From: Tipula vernalis
Taxonomy: Eukaryota > Arthropoda > Insecta > Diptera > Tipulidae
Assembly (NCBI GenBank): GCA_958295665.1
Contig: OY282558.1
Coordinates: 335,207,106-335,271,105 of the forward strand
Length of the DNA stretch: 64,000 nucleotides
Direction of reading: 5' to 3'
Shown here: piece by piece, positions 34,766-45,546 of the stretch
Layout: the number at the start of each line of letters is the position of its first letter
How positions within the stretch are numbered: the first letter of the stretch is position 1
Translations under genes and position numbers: made by a program
Notes under the pieces: model-generated
Told to the model about the DNA's origin: nothing
The model's input: only the letters and a program-made list of their open reading frames with translations
The model's database searches: none

Positions 34766-37236
34766 CACCAATACCTCACTTTGCGTTGTTTCACTTTGAA
34801 TTTTTTCGGAGTTGCGTCACTGCTAAATTAGAACTAAAAATTCGTTTTGAGGTTTTATATTTTCGAACTTGCGTTGTTTTGGGTGTTATTGCTGAATTAG
34901 AATAAAAATTCGTTTTGAGTTTTCGTATTTTCGTTGCGTTTGTTTGGTTTGTTGGGTACATATTTTTTATTTTAGTAATTTTCGGGAATTCACACTTTAT
35001 TAAATGTCATTTCCTTATTCATTATTGTGCCATAGTGATTTATTATACGTGTTACTTTCAAGTACGTATGTACATATCGCTCATTTGCTGCAACAATGAC
35101 ACAACTCAAAAATGACTTTTGTTCAGAGAACATTTGCACAAATATTGAAATTTAATACTTTTCGACAATAATCTTAAAATCACATAGCGGTAAATTTAGA
35201 GATATAATGGGGAATGTGTTGATAGAAACACAGGGCTATAGTACCTCTAATAATGCTTGTGTGGGGCTGTAACCCAATTACCCAATTTACGGAATTTTTA
35301 TTTAAGTTTATAATTTTTAGACCATACATCTTCATGAGTAGAAAAGACGTTACTAGAGATAAAATTACCAAAAAGGAAAGAATCTTGGAAATAAAATTGA
35401 ATATTCTACGACGATTTAAAAAGGGAGAGAAAGCTGTAGAGATAGCTAAAGCTCTTGTACTGGCTGAAACAACTGTCAGAACCATTCAAACGAGATGGAA
35501 ATAAAATACGGGAAGCTGCAAAATCGGTAACCTTCATTCAAGGCAATGACTCGTGGAAGGAGTGGATTAATGATCAAAATGGAATGCTTCCTTGTAATTT
35601 GGATTCAAAACCAGGTCGCACAGAAAATTCCATTAAGCAAAATGGTAATTCAGATGACAGCGAAAAGTTTATTCGACAGTATAAAAAGTGAATCATCACG
35701 AACCTTCAACCGATAGCGCTAATGACAAAGATGAAAAATTTGAAGCTAGTCATGTGGTTGGTTTGAGAGATTGAAGGTTCGCGCCAAACTTCATAGTGTA
35801 GCTCTTAAATACGAAGCTGGTAGTGCTGATATCGTCGCTGAAAACCGTTTTCCAGTCGATTTAAAAGAATTAATTCACGATGGATGCTATTCTCTAAAAC
35901 AAGTTTTTAATATCGAAGAGACCTAGCAAAGCTAGATTGACTCTACTTCTGGGTGGTAATGTCAATGGAGATTTTAAGTTTAAACTACTCCTTATTTAAA
36001 AGTCTGAAAATCCTAGAGCTTTGAAGGGTTATTCAAAGGATCGGCTTTCTGTTCATTGGCGATCAAACAAGGAAACCTGGATGACAGCATTGTTATTTAA
36101 AAGCTGGGTTTCTACATGTGCTATTCCTGAAATTAAAGCTTACTGTAGCAGAGAGAACTTGAACTTCAAAGTTTTGGATTTAGTAGATAATGCTCCTGGC
36201 CACCCAGTCTATGTTGATGAATTATCCGAAAATGTTAAATTTGTATTTTTGCCACCATACACCACGTCTGTAATACAACCTGTAGATCAGGGAGTAATAT
36301 CCACATTTAAAAGTTATTACCTACGACGAACATTTAAGCTGCTTTTAACTGAAACTGATGGATGAGACAAACCTACCATGCAAGAGTTTTGGAAATAATT
36401 TAACATTATGAATGCTATAGAAATTATTTCAGATTCATGGAAGGAGGTTAAACCATCTTGCATGAATGGTGTTTGGTGAAAAATTTGGCCAGAATGTGTT
36501 CACAACATAAGAGGGAATTCTGTAGAAGTTGATGATGCACCCAATGTAGTTCAAGATGTTGTTACCTTAGCTAGAAATTCTGATTTTGAGGGAATAGATG
36601 AGTTGGACATAGAAGAATTGCTAGGGGTCACTTCACATAACCATGAAATGACTAACGAGGAGTTAATGCAACTAGATTTACAGTTAGCTAACGAAGAAGA
36701 CAGTCCGCTAGAATTACCTGAAGAAAGAAATTTAACATCAAAACTGCTTTTCAGAGCCATGAGTTTAATTGCTATCGAGATTTTAAAAACAAACGATCCT
36801 GACAGCGAACGAAGTGGTAAAGTGTCTTGAGCAGTAGCTGACGATGTAAATTTTTACAAGGAACTTTATGTTGATTTAAAGAAAAAAGCTGTTTAGCAAA
36901 CATCAGACAAATATTTTGTAACAGAAAATCATTTAACCTAAACTGCTACGAGTACCACGTCATCTATACACTCGTTCGACTAGCGAAAACAATTTCTATT
37001 TAAATGTTTTATTATTATTTATTTGAATTATGTTTTTATGTGAATTAATAAAGCTTGTTTTATTTCCGTTATCAATTCTGCATCTTTATACCAAAAATCA
37101 CAAAAAAAATTTTTGCTGGAACATATCTTCTGTATTTACATGGCTTTCTATAGTAAATCACAATTCACTTAGCGTCGTTTCACTTTTCGTCGTATTTTTT
37201 TGGAACATATCTGCAACGTAAAGTGAGGTATTGGTG
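34766..37236 (+). mobile_element. Tigger/pogo transposon
   Basis: The ends CACCAATACCTCACTTTGCG and inverse CGTAAAGTGAGGTATTGGTG are flanked by TA (34764-34765, 37237-37238). The length is 2471 bp with one degraded transposase on the + strand. It is inserted between the RNase H and integrase of the errantivirus, in the opposite orientation. Confidence 0.92.
35334..36895 (+). pseudogene. Tigger-type transposase (CENP-B/DDE_1), broken
   Basis: The ATG at 35334 starts a CENP-B-like helix-turn-helix (ITKKERILEIKLNILRRFKKG, then VEIAKAL, TTVRTI). The middle, holding the second DNA-binding domain, is short and frameshifted. The catalytic part (about 35930-36360) has LLLGGNVNGDFK, ENPRALKGYSKDRLSVHWRSN, LDLVDNAPGHPVYVDEL with the second Asp, and LPPYTTSVIQPVDQGVI with the last Asp. 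The first catalytic Asp region (FNIEET, near 35905) has lost the Asp and is followed by a stop. An acidic tail (36600-36790) with TNEELMQLD is typical of Tigger proteins. Confidence 0.9.
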
Positions 37237-37429
37237 TATATCTTAAAACTAAATTCGTTGATACTTCTTTCTGAAATTGGTATTCCGTCATTTAAATTTT
37301 CTTCTACTGAATGTATTGTTTACATTAATTCTATTGTTTTCCTTTGTTTCATTTATATTTATTTCCGCATAAGTGTTCTGTTTCCCTGTTTTTTAGGGAA
37401 TTTTATAATCAAATTCTTCTAGTTTTAAC

Positions 37430-38527
37430 CGCCACTTTACAATTTTAGAATTGGGTTCCTTTAGGGAAAATAACCAAGTTAATGGCTTATGGTCAGTTAT
37501 TATAACTGCCTACCGTACAGGTAAGGCCTAAAGTACTTTGCTGCCCAAACTATGGCTACAAGGTTCTACTGGCATAACAAATAGGTTTGTAATAACCTAC
37601 TGTGCCTTGAGACAATATAGCTCCCAATGCTATTACTCGTATCCGTAGTTAAGATGAAAGATTTTGAAAAATCCGGATGATTTAATATCGGAACATTACA
37701 CAATAATGTTTTGCAAGACTCGAAACATTCGATATATCTAGAATTAATTTAAATGTTTTCTTCTTTTCTTAAACATTCTGTCATAGGTTTAGTTATATTT
37801 GAAAAATCTTTTATAAACTTCGTGTAGTATCCTACCAAATGGCCTAAAACAGAAATTTCTTTCCGGAAGAATTCCGATTTATCTGGTTGGATTTTTAAAT
37901 TGGCAATTTTTAATTTTTCGAAAACTTTTACTAAATTTCGAAAATGCTCTTGAAGAAAGGTGGAAAATACAATAATATCGTCCATATAACAAAAAGGTCG
38001 TTTTTTAAATGTCTCCTGATTTGACTTCAATCTGATGAAACCCAGAAGCGAAATCTAAGGTACTAAAGTAGAAACATTTGCCTAGTTTATCCAATATTTC
38101 AGTAATATTTGGTAATGTATATTTATCTTTAACTGTTTTCTCGTTTAATTTTCTATAATATAGAGCAAGTCGCCATTTCCGTTTTCTATATAGTTGATGA
38201 CCAAGTTGAAAAACTTGGGCGTTTAATTCCCTGTTCTAGCATTTTACTTATCTAATTTTTAATTTCAATTTTGTGTATATCCGGATATCTATATGACTTA
38301 GTGTAAATTGGAGTATTATCTGTTAATTTTATTTCATGTATAACAGTATTTGTGAACGAAAGACCTTGACCCTCTTTATAAAGTATTTCTTTATTCTGAC
38401 TACGTAATTGATAAGTAGATTTCTTTTCTTCCTTATTCATATGATCGTTACGTATTAAATTATTTATATCATTAAGATAATATTTCAGCTTTAATGGGTT
38501 GTTCAATAACGAAATCTTGTGGTTCAT
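37430..38527 (-). pseudogene. Errantivirus reverse transcriptase and RNase H
   Basis: The start of the RT (38527-38252) ends in PIYTKSYRYP, the usual entry into the polymerase fold. After several stops, the catalytic box FCYMDDIIVFS appears near 37990, with the helix LKIANLKIQPDKSEFF and LGHLVG after it. RNase H pieces follow towards 37430 (an SQG... block, AKYFRPYLYGR and ITDHKPLTWLF). The Tigger insertion begins just downstream at 37236. Many in-frame stops show an old copy. Confidence 0.85.
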
Positions 38528-38894
38528 TTGAATAATTTACTACTGCTACAAGTGCATACCAGTTTCTACGCTCATAAATTCCTTCTGGTATTATACAATT
38601 TTCTTTTTTTTTTAATGGTTTTACGCATATGTAACTATCACCTTGTTCAATGTCGACTGGGATATTTGCAGTAATCTTGTTTCGCGAAGGAACCGAATAT
38701 AGTTAGGACATTAAATTTGGTTTAAATTTGAATGGAATTTATATATTGTTAGATTAAAGAAAAGAATTTTGTAAGTCCAGTTTAATTTTTAATTCTTGTA
38801 AAATATCTAGTCCTGTTGAATCGTCGAAATAGTTGTGAAATTTGAACAACAAAAATTTAAGGTTTTCGTTTGTAAAACTCTTGTAATTCCTCTA

Positions 38895-39130
38895 TTGCGA
38901 TTTGTTTATCGATTTAAACATTTTAGGATTGATTAATTCTGGATTAATGAAAGATTTATTACTCCCTGTATCTATTAAAAATTTTAGGTATTTGTTATTG
39001 AATATTTTTACGTGAATGTAAGTTAAAAGATTGCTTTGATGGGTATTTACACTTATGTATGTATCCAATTGGGTTATTGAGGCTTGTATCTGAAAATTCG
39101 TTTCGTCTCTAGTAAAGTTATCCGGTGTAG
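38895..39130 (-). pseudogene. Errantivirus protease
   Basis: The aspartic protease motif FLIDTGSNKSF lies near 38985-38955, preceded by a short hydrophobic KYLK strand and followed by INPELI. The catalytic Asp-Thr-Gly is intact. The surrounding frame contains stops. Confidence 0.75.
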
Positions 39131-39598
39131 ATTCCTGATTATTATTTTCTACGTTAAAAAGTTCTTCAGAAATAAATTTCCGATTTCCTAAAGGTTGGAA
39201 GACGTTTGCTTGTCATTGGCTGTGGATAATTTTGGTTATTACCTTGTTTAAAATTTGTTTGTTGATTTTGGGTATTAGATGGGCGGAATGGAACAATTTT
39301 CAGTTGAAAATGTGGATTATAATAATTATAGGAATATCTGAGATTATGATCGAAAGGACTATTCGGTCTGATTTATTGGTTTGGTTGGGTATTAGGTCTA
39401 AAATTTGGGTTAAAATGGTTTGTTCCGAAATTTGGATTGATATTGGGTTTAAAACGAAGGCTAAAATTTGGTTTATGAGGAATTAGTTTCTTATAATTAA
39501 CTATCATGTTAGGTTTATGGCTAAAATTATTAGTAATATAATAGTGGTTATGATCCATTATTATTTGGTTTTTGCTGTGTCTTTATCACGCGTTTAAG

Positions 39599-39890
39599 AT
39601 GAAATTAAAAATTTCTTTAAAAATTTTTTAAAAAATTTAAAAATTAATTTTAAAAAACATAAACTTTATTGTCTTTCTTTAATCGTGATATATGTTTTTA
39701 AAACTTTTAAGACCGGTTGTAAATTGACACACTGAGTTGTAAATTGACACTGACGAAGAGCGAAGATCGAAACCGGTCTTAAAAAGTTTTTAAAACATAT
39801 ATCACGATTAAAGAAAGACAATAAAGTTTATGTTTTTTAAAATCAATTTTTAAATTTTTAAAATTTTTTTAAAGAAATTTTTAATTTCAT
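39599..39890. mobile_element. 292-bp palindromic MITE in gag
   Basis: ATGAAATTAAAAATTTCTTT and its inverse form the ends. The arms continue for about 115 bp each and include TTTATTGTCTTTCTTTAATC. The centre holds GACCGGT...GTAAATTGACAC...GATCGAAACCGGTC. It has no coding capacity. No exact target duplication is clear. Confidence 0.8.
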
Positions 39891-40246
39891 CCTATAATTA
39901 TTAGTATTTTTTATATAAGAGATGTTCTGTTCTTGTAAACAGTAATTGAAAGCTTCGCTTAGACTATTCGGTCACAGTGCCCTAATAATAGAACCAAATG
40001 GTTCTTTCATTCCTGAGAGGAACGAATTTAAGCACATTTCACTGTACAATGACTGTTTTGATATATCGACATTATCATTGGTCTCATGAATTTTAATGTG
40101 ATTAATTATAGTTGTAATAAATTTCTATTATTCTTGAATAATATTTTTCTATGTTATCGTTACTTTGGGATATTTGATGTAAGTCTCTTATGAGACTCGT
40201 TTCATTTCGTTTATCGCTATAATTTTACTAAAAACTGTATCGTCTA

Positions 40247-40439
40247 ATGGTGAATTCAGCGAGGAAAATTTGCTAGCTTGTGATCACGATTTATTGAAAT
40301 TTCGTCAACTTTTTTACCCCCTCCAATTTTTTTTGTCTTTTTTTTATGGTTGCTCTATACTTTTTTTTGTAAAAAAGTTGGCGAAATTTCAATAATTCGT
40401 GATCACGAGCTAGCAAAGTTTCCTCGCTGAATTCACCAT
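40247..40439. mobile_element. 193-bp palindromic MITE in gag
   Basis: ATGGTGAATTCAGCGAGGAA is matched inverted at the right end. The arms also share GCTAG.T.GTGATCACGA and ATTGAAATTTCG. The loop has a CCCCCTCC tract and poly-T. It splits the first gag block of the errantivirus. Confidence 0.82.
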
Positions 40440-41050
40440 AATATGTAATAATAATAATAAAATATACGTCTATTTCCGTCGAAGAATGGTAAATCTTTAT
40501 TCGCGTCAGGAATACGCAACTGATTAAATATAGATTTAAACTGTTCTGTGTTATCTTCCGTCATATTTGTTATTAAATTAATTGGAAACTCTAGTCTAAT
40601 ATTTTCTAAATCTAAGTTAACCGTATTCCGCAATATTATCAGAATCAATAACTCCGTATTCTCCGGTTTTATCAATTTTTGACACACAAAGGAATTCTGT
40701 AAATTTTTATTCGTTAGTTTTTTGAACGGTGGGAACATAAACGATTAGGTATAAAAAAGTTTAAAAAGACTCACCAAATGATCGTAATAATTGTTGACCA
40801 GTATTTTAACATCTATTGGTTAATTCCTTAAGTCCACCAATATGCCCTTGATGCGAAATTTCCTGAGTGAAAATTTCGGAGATTAACACTATAGATATTT
40901 ATTTATTTTGATTTTAATTTTCATTTGTGTTCACCAGTTTATTTGTTTCACGAAAAGTTTTTGTTTCACTAATTTTCTCGTTTAGCAATGACTTTCTGTT
41001 TCACACTGACTTTTTATTAAGTGATGCACTCTTTTTTAAACATTCTGTAC

Positions 41051-41068
41051 ATTTCACCAACTGCGCCA
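41051..41068 (-). other. Errantivirus primer-binding site
   Basis: On the - strand this reads TGGCGCAGTTGGTGAAAT. TGGCGCAG(T/C).GGT is the serine-tRNA complement used by the 17.6/297/tom group of errantiviruses. It sits directly after an AT-rich ...TATATAATT sequence, as the LTR end would. Confidence 0.8.
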
Positions 41069-41399
41069 ATTATATATATTATTATTGTTTCCCAAACATG
41101 GAATGATGTTAGTTGAATTCACTTTACAATCTGATTTATTTTATAATTTTTGCTTTTTGTTTATTTATCATTTCCTAACTTGTGGAAAATTTTTATGTTT
41201 TATGCTTAATTGACAATTTCTATATTTATGGAAAAATTTTAAGTAGTGTATAAAATTTTATTGGATTCTAGTTACAGAATTTTTTATATATGAACATGAG
41301 AAATTAAAATGCTTTATGATGTACGGCATGTGGAGTTCAGGGACTAACTCGTGCATATTTTGAATTACTTCGGTCTAAAAAAACCAAGGTATTGAAATC

Positions 41400-41612
41400 C
41401 TGTCAAAAATGATAAAAAATTTGGTTGGTCCAAAACCACTTCTTCTTAAAAAAAAAAATGTCCGTCCGTCTGTCTGGATGTCTGTTTGTCTGTACCCATG
41501 GTATCTCGAGAACGGCTTGTTCGATTTAGAATTTATTTTGCCAATCTGTTTCTATGGTCAAGCCTGAGATTTGAAAAGCTTTTGGTACCTGTGCGTCAAG
41601 AGGAGGATTTTT
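41400..41612 (+). repeat. Dispersed TGTCCGTCCGTCTG repeat, copy 2
   Basis: The same ordered motifs as at 11840-12080 occur here, with an extra GAGAACGGCTTGTTCGATTT segment absent from copy 1. Both copies are on the same strand and are non-coding. Confidence 0.7.
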
Positions 41613-41816
41613 TCATTGTTTGATTTATGTACTGTTTACCCTAATATAATTACTTAGTACACAAATTACATCTAGAATATTAAATTATTTACATTTGAGC
41701 AAATTATTGATATTGTTGTAATGAGATGTAAAAAAATGTAAACAGTAAATAGATTAAAATTTTAGATAAATAAACAATATTCGTTTGTTTCTACTTGACA
41801 TAAAGGTCATAATAAT

Positions 41817-41959
41817 GTCTGTCTGTAATCAGTTGATTTTTCGGCATTTTTTTTTAGACAAATATATTAATTGTTCATGGCAATCCCAATATTTTCGATT
41901 TGATAAATCAGAAATTGTTTATAAAAAATGCCGAAAGAGCAACTGATTACAGACAGACA
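41817..41959. mobile_element. Palindromic MITE (TGTCTGTCTGTAATCAGTTG)
   Basis: TGTCTGTCTGTAATCAGTTG at the left is inverted at the right as CAACTGATTACAGACAGACA. TTTCGGCATTTTTT also occurs in both arms. A related partial copy lies at 45418-45504 in the opposite orientation, beyond the P-type element. Confidence 0.8.
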
Positions 41960-42414
41960 AATTAAAATTCTTAAAAAATATTCGTGTAGGCATAATACAC
42001 ACACAAATGAGGTTTCACCATGGGTTTTTGATATTTGATGTAGTGAATAATAATTCGCTATGTCAGTACGTTCTGGCTAGATACTTAAAGTATGTGGCTA
42101 GAGTGAAATTTTTTTGTAGTTTGGTCGTAGCTGCCTGATGAGTGGACCAAATTTTCAGTACGAAACCAAACTACCAGCATAAAGAACTCATGGAGGGTTC
42201 TCATTTTTGCAGAGTGGTACATTGGTATCACGATATACATACTAAGGTAATATATTGCGCATATGTCAAATTTTTTTACAACAACAAATTTAAAGTAGGC
42301 GGTATTTTGTGACCCACTTTGAATTTTGTGTATGAAGATTAAGTAGGTGGATATGAATTTGAGTAAATGATTTATTTCTAAATAAACAAAATTCTCAATT
42401 GCAATAGTTTTTCA

Positions 42415-43150
42415 TTATAAAATAATTTTATTCAATTTCCTTTTTCTTTTTCTGCTGTTTTCCACTATGCTATTATTTAATGCTTTGATTCTAAAGTACA
42501 TTCGTGAACGAAAAAATATTTTTTGTTCACAAGTAGATATACTTGAAGATGCATTTATTAATTGTTGTATGTAATTTTGACAATACACAATATTGTCTCC
42601 ATTAGTTTGCTTAAATATTAACTCCAGCTTTTCCATTGCACCCATTAATTTTTCCGTCGGTTTTTGTAGAAACCCTTCCGTTAGCTAATTCGTCCAGGTG
42701 AACGAAGAATCCTTATTTGTGTTGATCACAGCGCTATCAACAACTAGGTTTGGATCCTTAATTTTATGGCAAATATATCCCGCCAAATGCTCTAAGCCAT
42801 CATATTGCAATAATTCCAGTTCAGCGGCTTTTAGTTGATCGTTTAAGTTTATTTGCGATGTCAGTAGACTAAACAAATTGCTGCTTAAATTGCTCACCGT
42901 ATCCAAATCAGGAGTGTCGTCTATGATGGTATTCCCACTTAATGATAAGCTTCCCTCATTTTTCCCAAGTATCTATACATAAACTACAGGCGGTCTGGAT
43001 GATCGTGCATCCCTCCTTTCGACCGAATAACGCCAAAAAAAATTTCCGGCACGTCTTGGTTCAGTCTGTAACTCAACAAATATGAAATGCCATATTGTGA
43101 TTTCAAATCGTCGTATAAAAATTTAAGGGAGTTGTTCGTCATCATTATAC
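42415..43150 (-). pseudogene. P-type transposase exon 3: C-terminal part
   Basis: It starts after an AG acceptor (43152-43151), and its phase joins exactly to exon 2 (codon GGT). It reads IMMTNNSLKFLYDDLKSQYG, then YRLNQDVPEIFFGVIRSKGG, where the Glu after NQDV is probably the last catalytic acid of P transposase. A stop (TAG, 42984-42986) follows HPDRL, and a second (42685-42687) follows FTWTN. The frame continues open between and after them to a Lys/Arg-rich end at 42415. The 144-bp intron before this exon is the counterpart of P intron 3, whose retention gives a repressor in Drosophila. Confidence 0.85.
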
Positions 43151-43294
43151 CTATAAATAATAAAATCATTAGTACCACATTACACAAAATAATTTTATTA
43201 TTTAATATTTATAATTTTATATGTAGGTATAATTATTCTGATTATTTTCTGCGTATAAGCGTACAAAAGTTTACTAATTGAGTTTATTTTTTAC

Positions 43295-43462
43295 CTTTTT
43301 GGAACGGCATCATATTCAACTTGCCCCTAACCCGCATTTTATACATAGTTTCGGTCATTTCCTCAACAATTCGAAACTGAATTGGTTCTGAAATTCCAAT
43401 TCCTTGGACTCTTTGCCGGCTGTCCTTATACGGAGTTCGCACGTTTAAGCAATCGAACCAGT
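43295..43462 (-). pseudogene. P-type transposase exon 2
   Basis: Bounded by an AG acceptor (43464-43463) and a GT donor (43294-43293). It encodes DWFDCLNVRTPYKDSR and EMTETMYKMRVRGKLNMMPF without a stop. With the acceptor at 43463 the codon phase matches exon 1 (giving Asp). The nearby alternative AG at 43469 would create a stop. The short 65-bp intron before it corresponds in position to the second intron of known P elements. Confidence 0.82.
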
Positions 43463-43527
43463 CTTAACCTGAAATAAATGTAAGTTATATACATAAATTT
43501 TAGCCAGTTTTCTGAGATGAGCTCACC

Positions 43528-44737
43528 TAAACAGCCAGCACGAAAAATGGCACTAGACACGGTGTGGGAAAATAGTTTCGTTGCTAATTTTACTTTTTGC
43601 CGCTCTGCGCCTCTTACGTTTAAGTTTGATGCCGATATTTTATAGGCTATGCTTAAATCTGATTTATTATTTGTTTTTGAGATTAAGTCTTCGATTATGC
43701 CTTTATGAATAACTTGTCCGTCGATTATAAAACCATCATTGTCAATAAAATTATTTCTTATAAGTTTAATTAAATGAGGCACATCGGCAAAAACTGGTAT
43801 TTGTAGTTTTGTTGGCCGGATTTAGAAAAAAAGGAGTATTCACTGTAATATTCAGGTCACGTAATAAACCCTGGTTTGATCCACCCAAGTCGCATACTAT
43901 AGCTGCTACATGGAAACCGCATGCATGTATAGCTTTTATAATATTAAAAAGAATATTTTCTGTCATTTTTTGATCAAACTCATAGTAGATCGGCTGTTTC
44001 CAGTTACCAACTAATCCCCGAACCATTGCCACTTGCACGTATTTTGCAGCCCTCAAAGTTGTATCTTTCGATTTTTCGTAAACTATCTTTTCTTTGACTT
44101 TCATTTCATCAAAGGAGACTACGCAAATTTTGTCATTAGTTTTCATGTCAACTTTTTCCATAATGTTTAAAACACATCGTAATATTCCCGGATAAACTTT
44201 GACTTTTGCGCACCATTTTTTAAGTGTAATTACAGCAGGAAACGAATAATTTCTTTTCAAAAGTAAGCGATACGCTCGTGGCCCTGCTGTATGTACTGCA
44301 ATGGCGCTGGCAATGTCATCCACTGTCCATTTGCTACGTTTTTCAGGACATTCCAATTTGTTGATCTGTCCTTTGGTGAATATATGACCGATGGATTCCA
44401 TCACTTTACTTTGTTTAAAGCAATATTGTTTTAAAGAAACTATCTCTGAATTAGAATGGATAATTTCCGTAGTTTGTGTACTGCTATCGACGGTACAGAC
44501 AGGCCCCTCTTCTAAACATCTAGTTTGTTCGGTACACCGGATAATTGATGAGCAATTGCACGAATTGGAAACAGTTTGTGTCGTTGGTAGTGGCTCAGTA
44601 TACGTTGTTTCAGCCTCCATATTAATGACTACAAAATGGCTAGATAAGCTGCTTGTTACATCAGTAAGTTCCATAATGTTATGTTCTGTTGATGTATCGT
44701 TAACAGAACCATCTTGTGTTGTTTTGGTCACAGTTGC
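43528..44737 (-). pseudogene. P-type transposase exon 1: catalytic core
   Basis: This holds the Tnp_P_element core. A Ser/Thr-rich linker leads to a helical block (KGQINKLECPEKRSKW, then TVDDIASAIAVHTAG), followed by VVSFDEMKVKE and, about 80 residues on, AIVCDLGGSNQGLLRDL, the expected surroundings of two acidic catalytic residues. A single-base frameshift near 43795 moves the reading from one frame to the next (PHLIKLIRNNF onward). The exon closes at a GT donor (43526-43525) after FRAGCL. Apart from the frameshift the sequence is open for about 400 codons. Confidence 0.88.
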
Positions 44738-44742
44738 ACTGT

Positions 44743-45105
44743 TTAAAGAAATGCACAAATAAAATATTTATGCAAAGATCGCTTCAGCATTCTTGTATTA
44801 CGGGACGTTGGCAAGCCAATTTGTTTTTCTGAGTTTACTATACGCGATGGAACGGCGTTTCGTTTGAGCTGTGCTTTTAATTTTAGTCCGAACTGCTCAT
44901 ATAATGGATTCAGCGAAAAATCATCAGGTCCAAAATATTTTGAACAAACTCGAGATGTTTTAACGTTAAATTTGTCGCTTCTTCGGCACAAAAATATCCA
45001 CTGTTTACACAAAGTTTTTTCTTTTGAGAAAGCTTGAAAAGATATTTCTTTATCATAATTCTTCCCTTTATTGTTTGTACTACATCCAAAAATAGCACAA
45101 CGCAT
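44743..45105 (-). pseudogene. P-type transposase exon 0: THAP domain
   Basis: The THAP domain of P transposases binds DNA near the element ends. From the ATG at 45105 it reads MRCAIFGC (the first two zinc cysteines), SFQAFSKEK, KQWIFLCRR, then RVCSKYF and an AVPSRI box that closes the domain. The usual pattern is C-x2-4-C ... C-x2-H. Here the last ligand is Tyr (CSKY instead of CSKH), which may impair zinc binding. The link to the next exon is unclear: frames differ, and no donor and acceptor pair near 44800-44740 gives a clean join, so an intron or a frameshift is possible. Confidence 0.88.
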
Positions 45106-45417
45106 TGTGTACAAATTTATAAACAATTTTATAAACAAACAAACAAATTTATAAACAATTTATTTCACAAAATTTACTTATTAAAAAGAAACACAAAAAA
45201 ACACTTCTTTAGTGGTCACAAAGTTCCGACATATTGACAATTTTTGACACATGCGCGAGAATGATCGAAAATGAAACCTCGCTGTATATTACCTTAGTAT
45301 GTATATCGTGCATTGGTATAACTCTTTGGGCCTTCAGCCAAAATTACGGGGAGGGGGAAGATATTTCTACTTTTTTTTTCAGTAGATATGTTATGAGCGA
45401 TTGGCCTCTGTATTTTT

Positions 45418-45504
45418 TTGATTTACCAAATCGAAAATATTGGGCTTGCCATGAACAGTTAATATATTTGTCTATAAAAAATGCCGAAAAATCAACTGTT
45501 CATA
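45418..45504. repeat. Partial inverted copy of the 41817 MITE
   Basis: TTTACCAAATCGAAAATATT, TTGCCATGAACA, TTAATATATTTGTCTA and AAAATGCCGAAAAATCAACTG match the inverse of 41822-41925 in order. The other end is lost. Confidence 0.75.
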
Positions 45505-45546
45505 GTTAAGTATTTACTCTTCCAATGCATCTGCGTATGTGAGTTT

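Larger units (their letters stand above)
39180..40738 (-). pseudogene. Errantivirus gag, interrupted by two MITEs
   Basis: Gag would form the virus-like particle. An ATG at 40738 begins a frame with EQFKSIFNQLRIPD and LPFFDGNR, the usual start of the errantivirus capsid region. The palindromic MITE at 40247-40439 breaks it there. A middle part (about 40070-39895) contains LSGMKEPFGSI and LSEAFNYCLQEQ, typical of capsid helices, with a stop between. The second palindrome (39599-39890) separates this from an Asn/Pro/Phe-rich tail (39558-39373). No zinc knuckle is visible, as expected for this group. It is non-functional. Confidence 0.75.
28315..41073 (-). mobile_element. Errantivirus (insect endogenous retrovirus), much interrupted
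   Basis: On the - strand the order is a serine-tRNA type primer-binding site (41068), gag, protease, reverse transcriptase/RNase H, integrase and an envelope gene ending in a membrane anchor (about 28540). A possible LTR start lies near 28315. Nested insertions at 40247-40439, 39599-39890, 34766-37236, 33280-33863, 31441-32720 and 28566-30842 account for over 7 kb, leaving roughly 5.7 kb plus LTRs, plausible for this group. Every gene is broken by stops or insertions. I could not align a convincing LTR pair, so both outer limits are uncertain. Confidence 0.85.
42229..45310 (-). mobile_element. P-type transposon with intact ends
   Basis: A perfect 26-bp terminal inverted repeat starting CACGATATACATACTAAGG lies at 42229-42254 and 45285-45310. 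CATTGGTAT flanks both ends (42220-42228, 45311-45319), a 9-bp match where P elements normally show 8. Subterminal similarity continues inward (GCGCAT.TGTCAAA on both sides). The 3.08-kb length and the exons inside (THAP domain, P transposase core, C-terminal half) fit a full-size P element on the - strand. Confidence 0.93.

Noticed and set aside
34764..37238. Tigger element as source of the pogo-like MITEs
   Set aside because: Terminal sequences differ (CACCAATACCTC versus CAGTGAAACCTC), so the relation is only at superfamily level.
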